NCBI GenBank assembly: GCA_009691855.1
Contig: SIAI01000017.1
Span: forward strand, 1 to 64,000
DNA length: 64,000 nucleotides
Direction: 5' to 3'
Origin: Planctomycetota bacterium
GTDB lineage: Bacteria; Planctomycetota; UBA1135; GCA-002686595
Shown here: positions 1-8,555 of the stretch, one piece after another
Position numbering within the stretch: position 1 is the stretch's first letter
Layout: the number at the start of each line of letters is the position of its first letter
The notes under the pieces: generated by a model
Seen by the model: only the letters and a program-made list of their open reading frames with translations
What the model was told of the DNA's origin: nothing
Databases searched by the model: none
Program-made: the position numbers and the translations under genes

Positions 1-172
1 GAAGGGAGAACCCTTCCCCAGACCCCTTCCCCTTTGACGAACTCCATCCGCTCGCATCTACTGCGAACACCTCAACAACGGTGTCCACCGAAGCGAGGGA
101 GGGTCAGCAGCCCGCAACCCAAGGGCTGCGGAGGCCCTGCCCCACTCTCTTCCTATGCGCCCTCTACGTCCC

Positions 173-227
173 CTCTGCGCCTCTGTGTTTCTCTTGGCTC
201 GACGCGGAGAAACACGGAAGCGCAGAG
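173..227. repeat. 21-base-arm inverted repeat, CTCTGCGC type
   Basis: The left arm at 173-193 and right arm at 207-227 are reverse complements apart from about two mismatches, around a 13-base loop. The arms carry CTCTGCG and GCGCAGAG words, and further CAGAG words follow at 232-251. A similar GC-rich tandem-word hairpin occurs at 40814-40965. Repeats built from short CGCGGAG or CGCAGAG words are common between genes in environmental genomes. The role is unknown. Confidence 0.6.
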
Positions 228-291
228 TTGAAGACACAGAGGGCACAGAGGCCGACGGCAGCTTCTCCGCGAGGCGCGAAGATCCTCGAAC

Positions 292-457
292 CTAGTGGTG
301 TGATTCACGCACAGAGGCCTTTATCCCGGGCCGCCTGCGTCCGCCGCGGCGTTGCGCCTCCTCCGAGACTTGCACCGAAGCCGCGTCGGCGGCGCGCCTT
401 GCGGCGAACGCAGGCAACCTCGGGATAAAGGCCCCTCTGCGTGAAGCACACCACTAG
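292..457. repeat. 166-base near-palindromic hairpin element
   Basis: The arms at 292-330 and 419-457 are 39 bases each and match as reverse complements with about four mismatches. Both outer ends read CTAG followed by or preceded by TGGTGTG/CACACCA. The interior is also partly self-complementary: GCCTGCGT near 333 pairs with ACGCAGGC near 408. It sits five bases beyond the stop codon of the minus-strand S9 peptidase gene, so it could end that transcript. It also has the size and ends of a small non-autonomous (MITE-like) insertion, but no target duplication is clear. Confidence 0.65.
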
Positions 458-461
458 TAGC

Positions 462-2738
462 TCAACGCGGGCCCGCCGGCAGGTGCTCCTCGAGATAGCG
501 CGCCAGCAACGCGAACACGTGGTGCAGCGTCCCCGGACCCTCGTTGATCGCGTGCGAGCGATTCGGGTAGAGCATGAAATCGAAGGATTTGCCGAGCTCC
601 ACCAGGCGGTCGATCAGGCGCTCCGAGCCCTGGAAGTGCACGTTGTCGTCGCCCGAGCCGTGCACCAGCAGGAGCTTGCCCTGCAAGCCCTCGGCGTAGG
701 TGAGCGGCGAGTTCAGGCGATAGGCCGCGGCGTCCGTCTCGGGCAGCCCGGTGTAGCGCTCCTGGTAGACCGAGTCGTACAGCGACACGTCGGGCACGGG
801 TGCGACCGACATGCCGACCTGATATATCTCGGGATGGCGGAACAGCTGGTTCAGCGTCATCGTGCCGCCGCCGCTCCAGCCCCACACCGCCACGCGCGCG
901 GGATCGAGGTACGCACGCTCGGCGCACAGCGCGCGCACGGCCGCGGCCTGCTGGTCGGAGCCGAGCGGGCCGAAGCGCTGGTAGGTGCTCTTGCGCCAGG
1001 CCGTTCCGCGCGGGCCAGGGGTGCCCTGCGTGTCCACGCACACGACCACGTAGCCGGCCTCGGCCAGGGCGTGGTTGAACAACCCGCCGCGCACGCCCTT
1101 CCACACGTCGTTCGCCTGCACGTTGCTGGGCTCGTTGTAGACGAAGGTCACGAGCGGATAGCGCTGGGCGGGATCGAAGTCGCGCGGGCGCATCAACCAG
1201 CCGTCGAGCACGACGCCCGCGCCGATGTCGAGGCGCAGGAACTCGGTTGGCAACGGAATGAACTCGGCCAGCTTCGCGTTCAGCGCGGCGTTGTCCTCGA
1301 GCACGCGCACGCGCGCGTGCTCGGGCAGGCGCACGAGCTCGACAGCCGGCGCGCGATCGATGCTCGAGCTGGTATGCAGCGCGAAGCCCGCGCCTGGCGC
1401 CGGGTCGTAGGTGTGCGTGCCCAGCTCGCCCGCGGGCGTGACGCGCTCCGCCGGCCCACCCGCCAGCGGTACGCGATAGAGATAACGCCGCGTGGCGTCG
1501 TCGGGCGAGGCCTGCACGTAGAGCGCGCCGCGCGCTTCGTCCACGTCCACAACCGCGGTCAGGTCGTAGTCGCCGGGCGTGACACAGCGCCACTGGCCGG
1601 CCGGGTTCAGGGCCCACGCATGCCGCCAGCCGTCGCGCTCGCTGATCCACAACAGCTCGCCGCTCTGCAGCCAGCGCCAGTCGTCGACCACGTCCAGCCA
1701 GGCCGTGGGCTCGCTCTCGCCGAAGAACTCGCGCGCCTTGCCGCTGGTGGCATCCACGCGCCAGACCGTGTTGTGCTGCTGACGGCGGTCCAGCTGCTGC
1801 ACCAGGAGCTCGTTCGCGCCCGGGACCCACTCCATGCGCGGCACGTACATCTGCCGCGGATCGCCGGGTAGCTCGACCCAGCGCACGTCGCCGCCCATGG
1901 CCGCGATCACGCCCAGCTTCACGGCCGAGTTCGTCTGCCCGGCCTTGGGGTATGGGATCGTGGTCAGCGTCGGGTACAGCGCGACGGTCGTGTTCACCAG
2001 CGTGTACAGGGGCACGCCGCTCGAGTCGAAGTGCCAGAAGGCGATGCTCTGCCCGTCCGGGCTCCAGCGCCACGCGTCGCGCAGGGAGAACTCCTCCTCG
2101 TAGACCCAGTCGCTGGTGCCGTTGATCGTGGTCGCCGAGCCGTCGCTCGTCAGGCGCGTGAGTGCGCCGCTCGGCAGGTCTTCCACGTAGAGGTCGTTGC
2201 CGCGTACGTAGCCGACGCGCGTGCCGTCCGGCGCGAGCTTGGCGAACAGCAGGCTGGCCTCGGGCGCGTCGCCGCCGAGCTTCGTCAGCTTCCCCGAGGC
2301 GAGCTCGAGCACCCAGTAGTCGCCGCGCGTGTTGTCGCGCCACACCTTGCGCGTGTTGGTGAACAGCAGGACCCGCGCGCCGTCGGCCGAGAAGGCGTAG
2401 TCCTCGATCGTCAGCGGGGTCTCTGCGCCGCTCGGCACCAGCTGCTGCGCGGCGATCAGCAGCGAGCGCGCCCCGCTGGCGGCGTCGTAGCGCACCAGGT
2501 CCGTTCCGCCGGCCAGCGTGGCCGACTCCTCCACCGTCAGATAGCTGCGCGCATCCACCCAGCGCGCCGGCCCGAAGCTCTTCGGCGTGTAGTCCGGCGT
2601 CTCGAAGATGTCCGCGAGCCGGCGCTCGAGCCGCTCGCGCGCCGGGCTCTTCGCGGCCGCCGGCGCGCCGCTCGGCGCGTGACACGCGGCGCACAGGACC
2701 AAGGGCAGCAGACGGACGAGGACGCGGCGGTCGAGCAT
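462..2738 (-). CDS. S9 family dipeptidyl peptidase IV-like serine peptidase
   Basis: This 758-residue protein is predicted to remove N-terminal dipeptides or cleave short peptides outside the cytoplasm. The N-terminus has a hydrophobic stretch ending in a Cys (LVLCAAC), so it may be a lipoprotein. A DPP IV-type beta-propeller fills roughly residues 90-470 and an alpha/beta-hydrolase domain the C-terminal 230. The catalytic Ser is in GWSGGG (Ser622). The Asp is in HGSGDDNVH (about Asp697) and the His in NRSHAI (His729). An EEE motif of the kind that binds the substrate N-terminus is visible in VYEEEFSLRD. Length is normal for the family. The start is the ATG just before the signal-like segment. 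A TATCGT hexamer and a GGAG lie upstream. The gene stands alone and is followed by the large hairpin at 292-457. Confidence 0.92.
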   Translation of the reverse strand: MLDRRVLVRLLPLVLCAACHAPSGAPAAAKSPARERLERRLADIFETPDYTPKSFGPARWVDARSYLTVEESATLAGGTDLVRYDAASGARSLLIAAQQLVPSGAETPLTIEDYAFSADGARVLLFTNTRKVWRDNTRGDYWVLELASGKLTKLGGDAPEASLLFAKLAPDGTRVGYVRGNDLYVEDLPSGALTRLTSDGSATTINGTSDWVYEEEFSLRDAWRWSPDGQSIAFWHFDSSGVPLYTLVNTTVALYPTLTTIPYPKAGQTNSAVKLGVIAAMGGDVRWVELPGDPRQMYVPRMEWVPGANELLVQQLDRRQQHNTVWRVDATSGKAREFFGESEPTAWLDVVDDWRWLQSGELLWISERDGWRHAWALNPAGQWRCVTPGDYDLTAVVDVDEARGALYVQASPDDATRRYLYRVPLAGGPAERVTPAGELGTHTYDPAPGAGFALHTSSSIDRAPAVELVRLPEHARVRVLEDNAALNAKLAEFIPLPTEFLRLDIGAGVVLDGWLMRPRDFDPAQRYPLVTFVYNEPSNVQANDVWKGVRGGLFNHALAEAGYVVVCVDTQGTPGPRGTAWRKSTYQRFGPLGSDQQAAAVRALCAERAYLDPARVAVWGWSGGGTMTLNQLFRHPEIYQVGMSVAPVPDVSLYDSVYQERYTGLPETDAAAYRLNSPLTYAEGLQGKLLLVHGSGDDNVHFQGSERLIDRLVELGKSFDFMLYPNRSHAINEGPGTLHHVFALLARYLEEHLPAGPR

Positions 2739-2816
2739 GGCCAGTTCTCCAACAGGGGCCGGCCACGATAGCGAGGGCAGCGCACTCCAGCACGCGCACG
2801 GCGCGTGCGAGGTGTG

Positions 2817-4760
2817 TCACCCGCCGCCGCGCTGTGCGCGCTGGCGGCGGTGGCGCTCGACGTGCACCGCCAGCAGTGCCAGATCGGGCGGGTTCACGCC
2901 CGCGATGCGTCCCGCCGCGCCCAGCGTGGCCGGCTTGAGCGCCGCCAGCTTCTCGCGCGCCTCGCCACGCAGGCCCGAGATCCCCGCCAGATCGAGTTCG
3001 GGCGGGATCGCCGTGGCCTCGTCGCGCGCCAGGCGCTCGACCGACGCGCGCTGGCGCTCGACGTAGCCGGCGTATTTCACGTCGGCCTCGACGGTCGTGA
3101 CCACGCTCGGATCGGGTGCGAGCGCGGCCAGCTCGGGCGTGGCCGCCACCAGCTCGCTCAGCCTCACCTCCGGCCGCCGCAGGTACGCGGCCAGCGCGTG
3201 GCCCGGCTGCCGCGGCGCGCGCAGCGTTTCCAGCACACGCGTGAGCGCTTCGACCTCGCGCTGGCGCGCGTGCGCGCGTTCGAGCTGCGCGGCCCCCACC
3301 AAGCCCACGGCCGCGCCGCGCGCGCTCAGGCGTCGGTCCGCGTCATCCTGCCGCAGGAGCAGCCGGTACTCGGCGCGCGAGCTGAACATGCGATACGGCT
3401 CGCGCGGCTGGCTGACCACCAGGTCGTCCACCAGCACGCCGATGTAGGCCTCGTGGCGCGCGAGCACGAACGGCTCGCGGCCCAACGCCCACAGCGCCGC
3501 GTTGGCGCCGGCGATGAGCCCCTGCGCGCCGGCCTCCTCGTAGCCGGAGGTGCCATTGATCTGTCCGGCCAGGTACAGCCCGCGCACCGCGCGCGCGGCC
3601 AGCGTGCGGTCGAGCGCGCTGGGCTGCACGAAGTCGTACTCGACCGCGTAGCCGTGGCGCAGGAAGCGCACGCGCTCCAGGCCCTCGATCGCGTGCACGA
3701 AGCGCTCTTGGATCTCGCCCGGCAGCGAGGTCGAGATGCCGTTGGCGTAGATCACGTCGGTCGTGAGTCCCTCGGGCTCGAGGAAGATCTGGTGGCGCTC
3801 GCGCTCGGCGAAGCGCATCACCTTGTCCTCGACCGACGGGCAGTAGCGCGGACCCACGCCCTGGATGCGCCCGGCGTACATCGGCGCGCGGTGGATGTTG
3901 GCGCGGATCAGCGCGTGCGCGGCGGGGTTGGTGTAGGTCAGGAAGCAGTCCACCTGGCGCTGGACGGGGAAACGAGCGCGCTCGGTGGCAAAGGAAAACG
4001 GCAGCGGCGGCGCGTCGCCGGGCTGGGGCTTGAGCTTGCCCCAGTCGATCGAATCGGCCGCGAAACGCGGCGGCGTGCCGGTTTTCAGGCGCCCCACTGG
4101 AAGTCCCAGCGCATGCAGGTCGCGCGACAGGCCGTGGCTGGTGCTCTCGCCCATGCGCCCGCCGGCCGCGCGGCTCTCGCCGGTGTGCATCACCGCGCTC
4201 AGGAACGTGCCCGTGGTCAGCACCACCGCGCTGGCGGTGAGCTCGCGCCCGTCCGCCAGGCGCACGCCGCGCACGCGCGGGCCGTCGGGGTCCACGGCCG
4301 TGGAAACGAGGAAGCCCTCGACCGCGCCCTCGATCACCTCCACGCCGCTCGTGGCGCGCACGACGCGCGTGACCTCGTCCCGATACAGGTGCCGGTCGCA
4401 CTGCGCGCGCGGCGCCTGCACCGCCAGGCCCTTGGCGGTGTTCAGCATGCGGAACTGGATCCCGGTCGCGTCGGTGGCGCACGCCATGGCGCCGCCCAGG
4501 GCATCGAGCTCGCGCACCAGCTGGCCCTTGCCCTGCCCGCCGATGGCGGGGTTGCAGCTCATCTCGCCGATCTTGTCCGCGCGAAAGGTGATCAGCGCCG
4601 CGCGCGCGCCCAGGCGCGCCGCGGCCAGCACGGCCTCGATGCCCGCATGGCCACCGCCCACCACCAAGACGTCGTGGGCGCCGCGCTCGCGCGCCGCGGG
4701 GGCACGGTGGAGGTGCGCGAGCACAGGCTCGGCGGCGCTCGGGGGGTCGGTTGCGGTCAT
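2817..4760 (-). CDS. mnmG: tRNA uridine-5-carboxymethylaminomethyl modification enzyme MnmG
   Basis: MnmG (GidA), 647 residues, is the FAD-binding partner of MnmE. Together they install the carboxymethylaminomethyl group on the wobble uridine (U34) of certain tRNAs. The FAD Rossmann motif VVGGGHAGIEA lies near residue 25, followed by the family signatures MSCNPAIGGQGKGQ, RMLNTAKG, LKTGTPPR, QINGTSGYEEAGAQG and SSRAEYRLLLRQDDAD. The C-terminal helical domain that contacts MnmE is complete. The reading frame stays open further upstream to 5021, but the ATG at 4760 gives the standard N-terminus. Its partner mnmE lies about 43 kb away at 47523-48866. It is followed after 78 bases by the S9 peptidase gene on the same strand. 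Confidence 0.96.
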   Translation of the reverse strand: MTATDPPSAAEPVLAHLHRAPAARERGAHDVLVVGGGHAGIEAVLAAARLGARAALITFRADKIGEMSCNPAIGGQGKGQLVRELDALGGAMACATDATGIQFRMLNTAKGLAVQAPRAQCDRHLYRDEVTRVVRATSGVEVIEGAVEGFLVSTAVDPDGPRVRGVRLADGRELTASAVVLTTGTFLSAVMHTGESRAAGGRMGESTSHGLSRDLHALGLPVGRLKTGTPPRFAADSIDWGKLKPQPGDAPPLPFSFATERARFPVQRQVDCFLTYTNPAAHALIRANIHRAPMYAGRIQGVGPRYCPSVEDKVMRFAERERHQIFLEPEGLTTDVIYANGISTSLPGEIQERFVHAIEGLERVRFLRHGYAVEYDFVQPSALDRTLAARAVRGLYLAGQINGTSGYEEAGAQGLIAGANAALWALGREPFVLARHEAYIGVLVDDLVVSQPREPYRMFSSRAEYRLLLRQDDADRRLSARGAAVGLVGAAQLERAHARQREVEALTRVLETLRAPRQPGHALAAYLRRPEVRLSELVAATPELAALAPDPSVVTTVEADVKYAGYVERQRASVERLARDEATAIPPELDLAGISGLRGEAREKLAALKPATLGAAGRIAGVNPPDLALLAVHVERHRRQRAQRGGG

Positions 4761-4834
4761 GGGCGACCACTCATCGAACCATGCCCCGGGCCAGAGCGCC
4801 AAGCTCCGATCAACCCTGGGCCTCTCCCCGGCCG

Positions 4835-4996
4835 ATGAGGGGCGCCATGCGCGCCTGGGTCTTCCGCAACCGTCGCCGGCTAGAGGAGCTGCTCGACCGT
4901 CGAGCGCAGGCTCGGCTCGCGCCGCCGCCCAGCGAGCCGGCCCGGACCCCGCGCGTGGTCGAGCTCCAGCCCGCGCGCCGCCCGGGCACCCGGTAG
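4835..4996 (+). CDS. Possible small basic protein (about 50 residues)
   Basis: A short frame opens at ATG 4835, or at ATG 4847, and stops 34 bases before the HEAT/TPR gene. The product begins MRGAMRAWVFRNRRRLEELL and continues as a Pro/Arg-rich tail. The aromatic-basic start followed by an amphipathic Leu/Glu helix looks more protein-like than the usual high-GC shadow frames. No domain is recognised and no ribosome-binding site is clear. It may simply be the spacer between divergent mnmG and the next gene. Confidence 0.25.
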   Translation: MRGAMRAWVFRNRRRLEELLDRRAQARLAPPPSEPARTPRVVELQPARRPGTR

Positions 4997-5030
4997 TCCC
5001 GCGCCGCGCGGTGTCTATCATGGGCAGCCC

Positions 5031-6317
5031 ATGCTGCTCCCGAAGCTCCTCGCCGCCCTGCTCGTGCTGGCCCCTGCGCCGCGCGTTGCGCTGGCTCGGC
5101 CCGACGATGGCTCGCTCGAGGCCTTCCTCAGGCGCGTGCGCGCCGCGCGCGAGGCCGAGTCCGCGCGCCTGGCGCCCGAGGTCGAGACCCTGGTGGCCAA
5201 GCTCGGAGTCGCGCGCACGGCCAGCGAGCTGAAGGCGCTAGAAGCCAAGCTCGAGGGCATGGGCAGCGAGGCCATGCCGCTCTTGATCCCGTTCCTCGAT
5301 CCCGGCGCGAACGCGCCGCCCGAGAAGCTGAAGCAGGCCCAGGAGGTGGCCGAGGTCCTGGCGCGCTCGAAGAGCTCGGCGCTGCTCGAGGAGCTGGTGC
5401 GCATGGCCAGCAACGCCACTCCCCAGGGACGCGTCCTGGCCATGCGCGTGCTGGGCGCCTCGCCCGAGAGCGAGCGCGCCCTGGCCGCGCTGCGCGCCCT
5501 GTATCCGCAGGTCAGCGGCGCGCTGCGCGCCGAGTGCGTGCGCTCGCTGGCGCGTCTCGCCAGCGACGACCCGCTGATCGTGGCCAGCCTGGCGGACACG
5601 CACCCCGAGGTGCTGGCCGCGGCCATACGCGCGCTGAGCTCCGAGCCGCGCAAGAAGCCGCGCGCGGAAGTGGTGTCCTTGCTGGGCGACGGCAACCGCG
5701 GCGCGGACGTGCTCAACGAGCTTGTCGAGTACTTCAGCGTCCCCGGCCAGGAGCTGGACGAGGACGTGGTCGTGGCCCTGGCGCGCTTCGCCTGCCGCGA
5801 GGACCTGGGGCCCGCGGCGCGCCTGAAGGTGCTCGACGGCTTGCCGCGCTTCGGCGTGCCGCTGTCGTCGCGCCTGCGGCGCGAGCTCGAGCCGCTACTC
5901 GAATCGACGGACTCGGCGATCAAGGACGGCGTGCTGATCGCGCTCACCCTGCTCAATGACTCGAAGGCGCGCCGCGACCTGATGAAGTTCTACGACGAGC
6001 AGGTCAAGGGCAGCCCCGGCTGGCCGCTCGCCTACCAGCGCCGCGGCGACGTCGAGCTGAAGATCGGCGAGTACCGCGACGCCGCGCGCGATTACCAGCA
6101 GGCGCTGCGCCTGCACGACGACAGCGCCAAGCTGCCCGGCAACCGCGACCTGTGGGTGAACCTGGCGCGCGCCTACATCAAGGACAACAAGCTCAAGCTC
6201 GCCGCCGACGCGCTTGCGGAGTTCGGCCTGACCTCCGAGCTGCGGCGCACACTCAAGGCCGATCCCGACTTCCAGCCGCTGGCCGAAAGCGCGAAGTACA
6301 AAGGCCTGTTCGAGTGA
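5031..6317 (+). CDS. Secreted HEAT-repeat and TPR protein
   Basis: This 428-residue protein has a Sec signal peptide (hydrophobic residues 4-20, likely cleavage after ALA near 23). It then has a helical region of HEAT-like repeats (about 70-300, for example LLIPFLDPG and LARLASDDPLIVASLADTHPE) and a TPR-like segment (about 315-400, AYQRRGDVELKIGEYRDAA). Such alpha-solenoids mediate protein contacts and no catalytic motif is seen, so the molecular role is unknown. A TATCAT hexamer ends nine bases before the ATG and there is no Shine-Dalgarno sequence, so the transcript may be nearly leaderless. It converges with the polysaccharide locus. Confidence 0.8.
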   Translation: MLLPKLLAALLVLAPAPRVALARPDDGSLEAFLRRVRAAREAESARLAPEVETLVAKLGVARTASELKALEAKLEGMGSEAMPLLIPFLDPGANAPPEKLKQAQEVAEVLARSKSSALLEELVRMASNATPQGRVLAMRVLGASPESERALAALRALYPQVSGALRAECVRSLARLASDDPLIVASLADTHPEVLAAAIRALSSEPRKKPRAEVVSLLGDGNRGADVLNELVEYFSVPGQELDEDVVVALARFACREDLGPAARLKVLDGLPRFGVPLSSRLRRELEPLLESTDSAIKDGVLIALTLLNDSKARRDLMKFYDEQVKGSPGWPLAYQRRGDVELKIGEYRDAARDYQQALRLHDDSAKLPGNRDLWVNLARAYIKDNKLKLAADALAEFGLTSELRRTLKADPDFQPLAESAKYKGLFE

Positions 6318-6350
6318 CCCGCTCGGCGTAGCCGCTGCGCCACGGGCCGT

Positions 6351-8555
6351 TCAGCAGAGCAGTACCACGCCCAGGATCTCGACCCCGGCGAGACGCAGCT
6401 CCTCGATGCGCCGCTGGGCTACGCGCTCGGCGAGCTGGTCGCGCGGACACAACAGCACGGCGCCCCCCGCGCGCACCGCCAGGGCCAGGGCGTCGGAGCC
6501 CGGCTCCAGGTTCGCGCCTAGCAGCACCCAGTCGTGCTCGGCGCCCAGCGCCTCGAGCAAGCGGCTCCAATCCGCTTCCGCCGCGCCACCCTCGGGCTCG
6601 CCACCGGTGAGGAGCGTGAACGCGACGCCCTCCGCCGGGCGCGCGCTCCAGGGCTTGCCGGCTAGAACGTCTGCCAGCCGCGGCCCGCTGCCCGCCGCGG
6701 GGCCGAGCTGCACCAGCGCCACCCGGCGCCCACGGCGCGCGCAGGCTCTGGCCAGCTCCGCGAACGGCGCGCGGGATTCGGGGCCCATCCCGATCAGCGC
6801 CAGGCGGCTGCGCGCGCCGAGCCGACCGGCGAGTGCCTGCGACAGGTCCCGCAGGGCCGGCTCATGCCGCGCGCCGTGGCGGGCGGGCAGCTCGGCCAAG
6901 AGCGGCGCCCCGGCCAGGTCGGCGAGGTGTTCGCCCGTGCCGATCGGCCGGCGCAGCTCGCGCAGCGCGGCGCTGGAGACGCCCAGCAACAGTCCGAGCA
7001 ACAGCCCCAGGCCGACGGCGACGCGCAGCTTGGGGGTCTCGCGCAGGCGCGGCGGGACGGCCCACTCGATCACTTCCACGCTGGGTGCAGCCGCGTTCTG
7101 CACGAAGCTCGACTCCTGCAGCTTGCCCACCATGAACAGCAGGATCTGGCTGTAGGCGTCGATCGAGCGCTGGTGCCGCGCCAGCTCGACCTGGGCTTCG
7201 GGCAGTTGTGCCAGCTCGCCCTGGTAGCGCGTAGAAATCGCCTCCAGGTCCGCGGCCAGGCGCGTGTCGTTGGCGAACTCGGCGGCCAAGCGCGCGCGCA
7301 CGCCCGCGACGCGCGTCTCAATCTCGGCCTTCAAGGCGGCGAGCTCGGGCCAGTCTTCGTTGTACGCGGTGACCAGCGCCGCGCGGCGCGCGAGCAGCGC
7401 CGCCAGCGAGCCCTCGCCCGTGGGTGCCCGCGCGCTGCCCAAGGCGCGTGCCTCGAGCGCCGCCACCTCCTCGGCGGATAGCTCACCCGCGGCGATGCGC
7501 CGCAGCAACTCCTCGGTGGAACGCGCCTGGAACGAGAGCTTGGCGCGCTCCAGGTCCACGTCGGCCATGCGCTTGACGAGTTCGGCCGCGCTGGCCGGCA
7601 AGGCCATGGGCCCGGCGCGCTGGCCGAACTCGAGCAGTCGTGACTCCGCCTCGGCCAGCTCGGCGCGCACACGCTCGACCTCCTGCTGCAGCAATTCCGC
7701 CGAGCGCCCGGCGCGCTGCAATTGCCGCGCGCGGTTCTGACCCAGGTAGACCTCGACCAGCCGATTGACCACGCGTGCGGCGCGCTCGGGATCCGAATCG
7801 CTGAGCGTGACGTCCACCACGCTCGACCCGCGCGGCCGTTCCTCGACCTGCAGGCGTTCCTGAAAGTCCTCGAGCGCCCGGCGTGGTTCCTGACGCCGGA
7901 GGCGGAAGGTCCGGCCCGTCAGCTCCTCCGTCGGACGCAGGCGCAGCCTGGCCGAGCCGTAGCTGAGCGGTTGCCCCGCTTCGAAGCGTGAGCGTTCGCG
8001 CGCGGCTCCCCACCAGCACTCGCGCGCGAACTCGACCTCGCCGCCGGGCAGCGCAGTCACCAAGAGCGTCGCGCTCTCGTCGTCGGGCGACTCCCAGCTC
8101 TCGACCTCGACCTCCAGGGCACCGCGCGCCTCGGGCAGACCCCGCAGCCGCCGCCACAGGTCGGTGCCGACAGGCGTGCGGCTCAGATCATCGACGCGCA
8201 CGAGCGGCTTGCCGGCCGGACCCCCGTCGGGGAAGAGCACGGTCTCGGCCAGCGGCCGCGAGCGCAGGAACTCGATCTCGCTCAGCACGGGCGGACTCGC
8301 GCCGGACAGCCCCGGCAGCACGGTCGGCAGCTGCGCGAGGCCCTGTCCCAGGTCGAAACCCGCCTCCGGAACCTCGACCAAGAGGCGCGCCCGGGCGCGG
8401 AACTCGGGTGCGGAGAGGAGCGCGAACCCCAGTCCGCCGAGCGCCGCAGCGCAGCTCCAGCCCACGATACCGAGCCAGCGCCGGCGCAGGAGCGCCAGGG
8501 CTTCGGCCGGGCGCAGCTCGTCGCGAGCAGGCTCGGACTGGCGCTGTGCGCTCAC
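6351..8555 (-). CDS. Wzz-type polysaccharide chain-length protein with a degenerate tyrosine-kinase domain
   Basis: This 734-residue inner-membrane protein belongs to the polysaccharide co-polymerase family that controls chain length and export. One transmembrane helix lies at about 27-48, a long coiled-coil periplasmic region follows, and a second helix lies at about 508-530. The cytoplasmic part (about 580-734) aligns by order of elements with BY-kinases. However, the Walker A site is replaced by GMGPESRAP (about 589-597), the Walker A' site by VALVQLGP and the Walker B acid by HDWVLLGAN. No Tyr-rich tail is present. It should therefore not bind or hydrolyse ATP in the usual way (inference). 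The GTG start at 8555 overlaps the stop of the wza-like gene by four bases (GTGA). Confidence 0.82.
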   Translation of the reverse strand: MSAQRQSEPARDELRPAEALALLRRRWLGIVGWSCAAALGGLGFALLSAPEFRARARLLVEVPEAGFDLGQGLAQLPTVLPGLSGASPPVLSEIEFLRSRPLAETVLFPDGGPAGKPLVRVDDLSRTPVGTDLWRRLRGLPEARGALEVEVESWESPDDESATLLVTALPGGEVEFARECWWGAARERSRFEAGQPLSYGSARLRLRPTEELTGRTFRLRRQEPRRALEDFQERLQVEERPRGSSVVDVTLSDSDPERAARVVNRLVEVYLGQNRARQLQRAGRSAELLQQEVERVRAELAEAESRLLEFGQRAGPMALPASAAELVKRMADVDLERAKLSFQARSTEELLRRIAAGELSAEEVAALEARALGSARAPTGEGSLAALLARRAALVTAYNEDWPELAALKAEIETRVAGVRARLAAEFANDTRLAADLEAISTRYQGELAQLPEAQVELARHQRSIDAYSQILLFMVGKLQESSFVQNAAAPSVEVIEWAVPPRLRETPKLRVAVGLGLLLGLLLGVSSAALRELRRPIGTGEHLADLAGAPLLAELPARHGARHEPALRDLSQALAGRLGARSRLALIGMGPESRAPFAELARACARRGRRVALVQLGPAAGSGPRLADVLAGKPWSARPAEGVAFTLLTGGEPEGGAAEADWSRLLEALGAEHDWVLLGANLEPGSDALALAVRAGGAVLLCPRDQLAERVAQRRIEELRLAGVEILGVVLLC

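Larger units (their letters stand above)
1..461. other. Non-coding region with two inverted repeats
   Basis: No convincing gene lies here. The open frames are short, rich in Arg, Pro and Ser, and resemble no family. The stretch lies downstream of the minus-strand S9 peptidase gene and holds two inverted repeats, listed separately, at 173-227 and 292-457. The window edge prevents saying what lies to the left. Confidence 0.6.

Noticed and set aside
34..428. Short open frames at the left edge
   Set aside because: They are Arg/Ser/Pro-rich, overlap on both strands, coincide with inverted repeats and show no domain or start signal.
441..1871. Long plus-strand frames opposite the S9 peptidase
   Set aside because: High-GC antisense shadow: His/Arg/Ala-rich, no domain, while the minus strand has a full catalytic triad.
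2805..4838. 677-residue plus-strand frame opposite mnmG
   Set aside because: Antisense of mnmG with shadow composition. The mnmG frame carries all family motifs.
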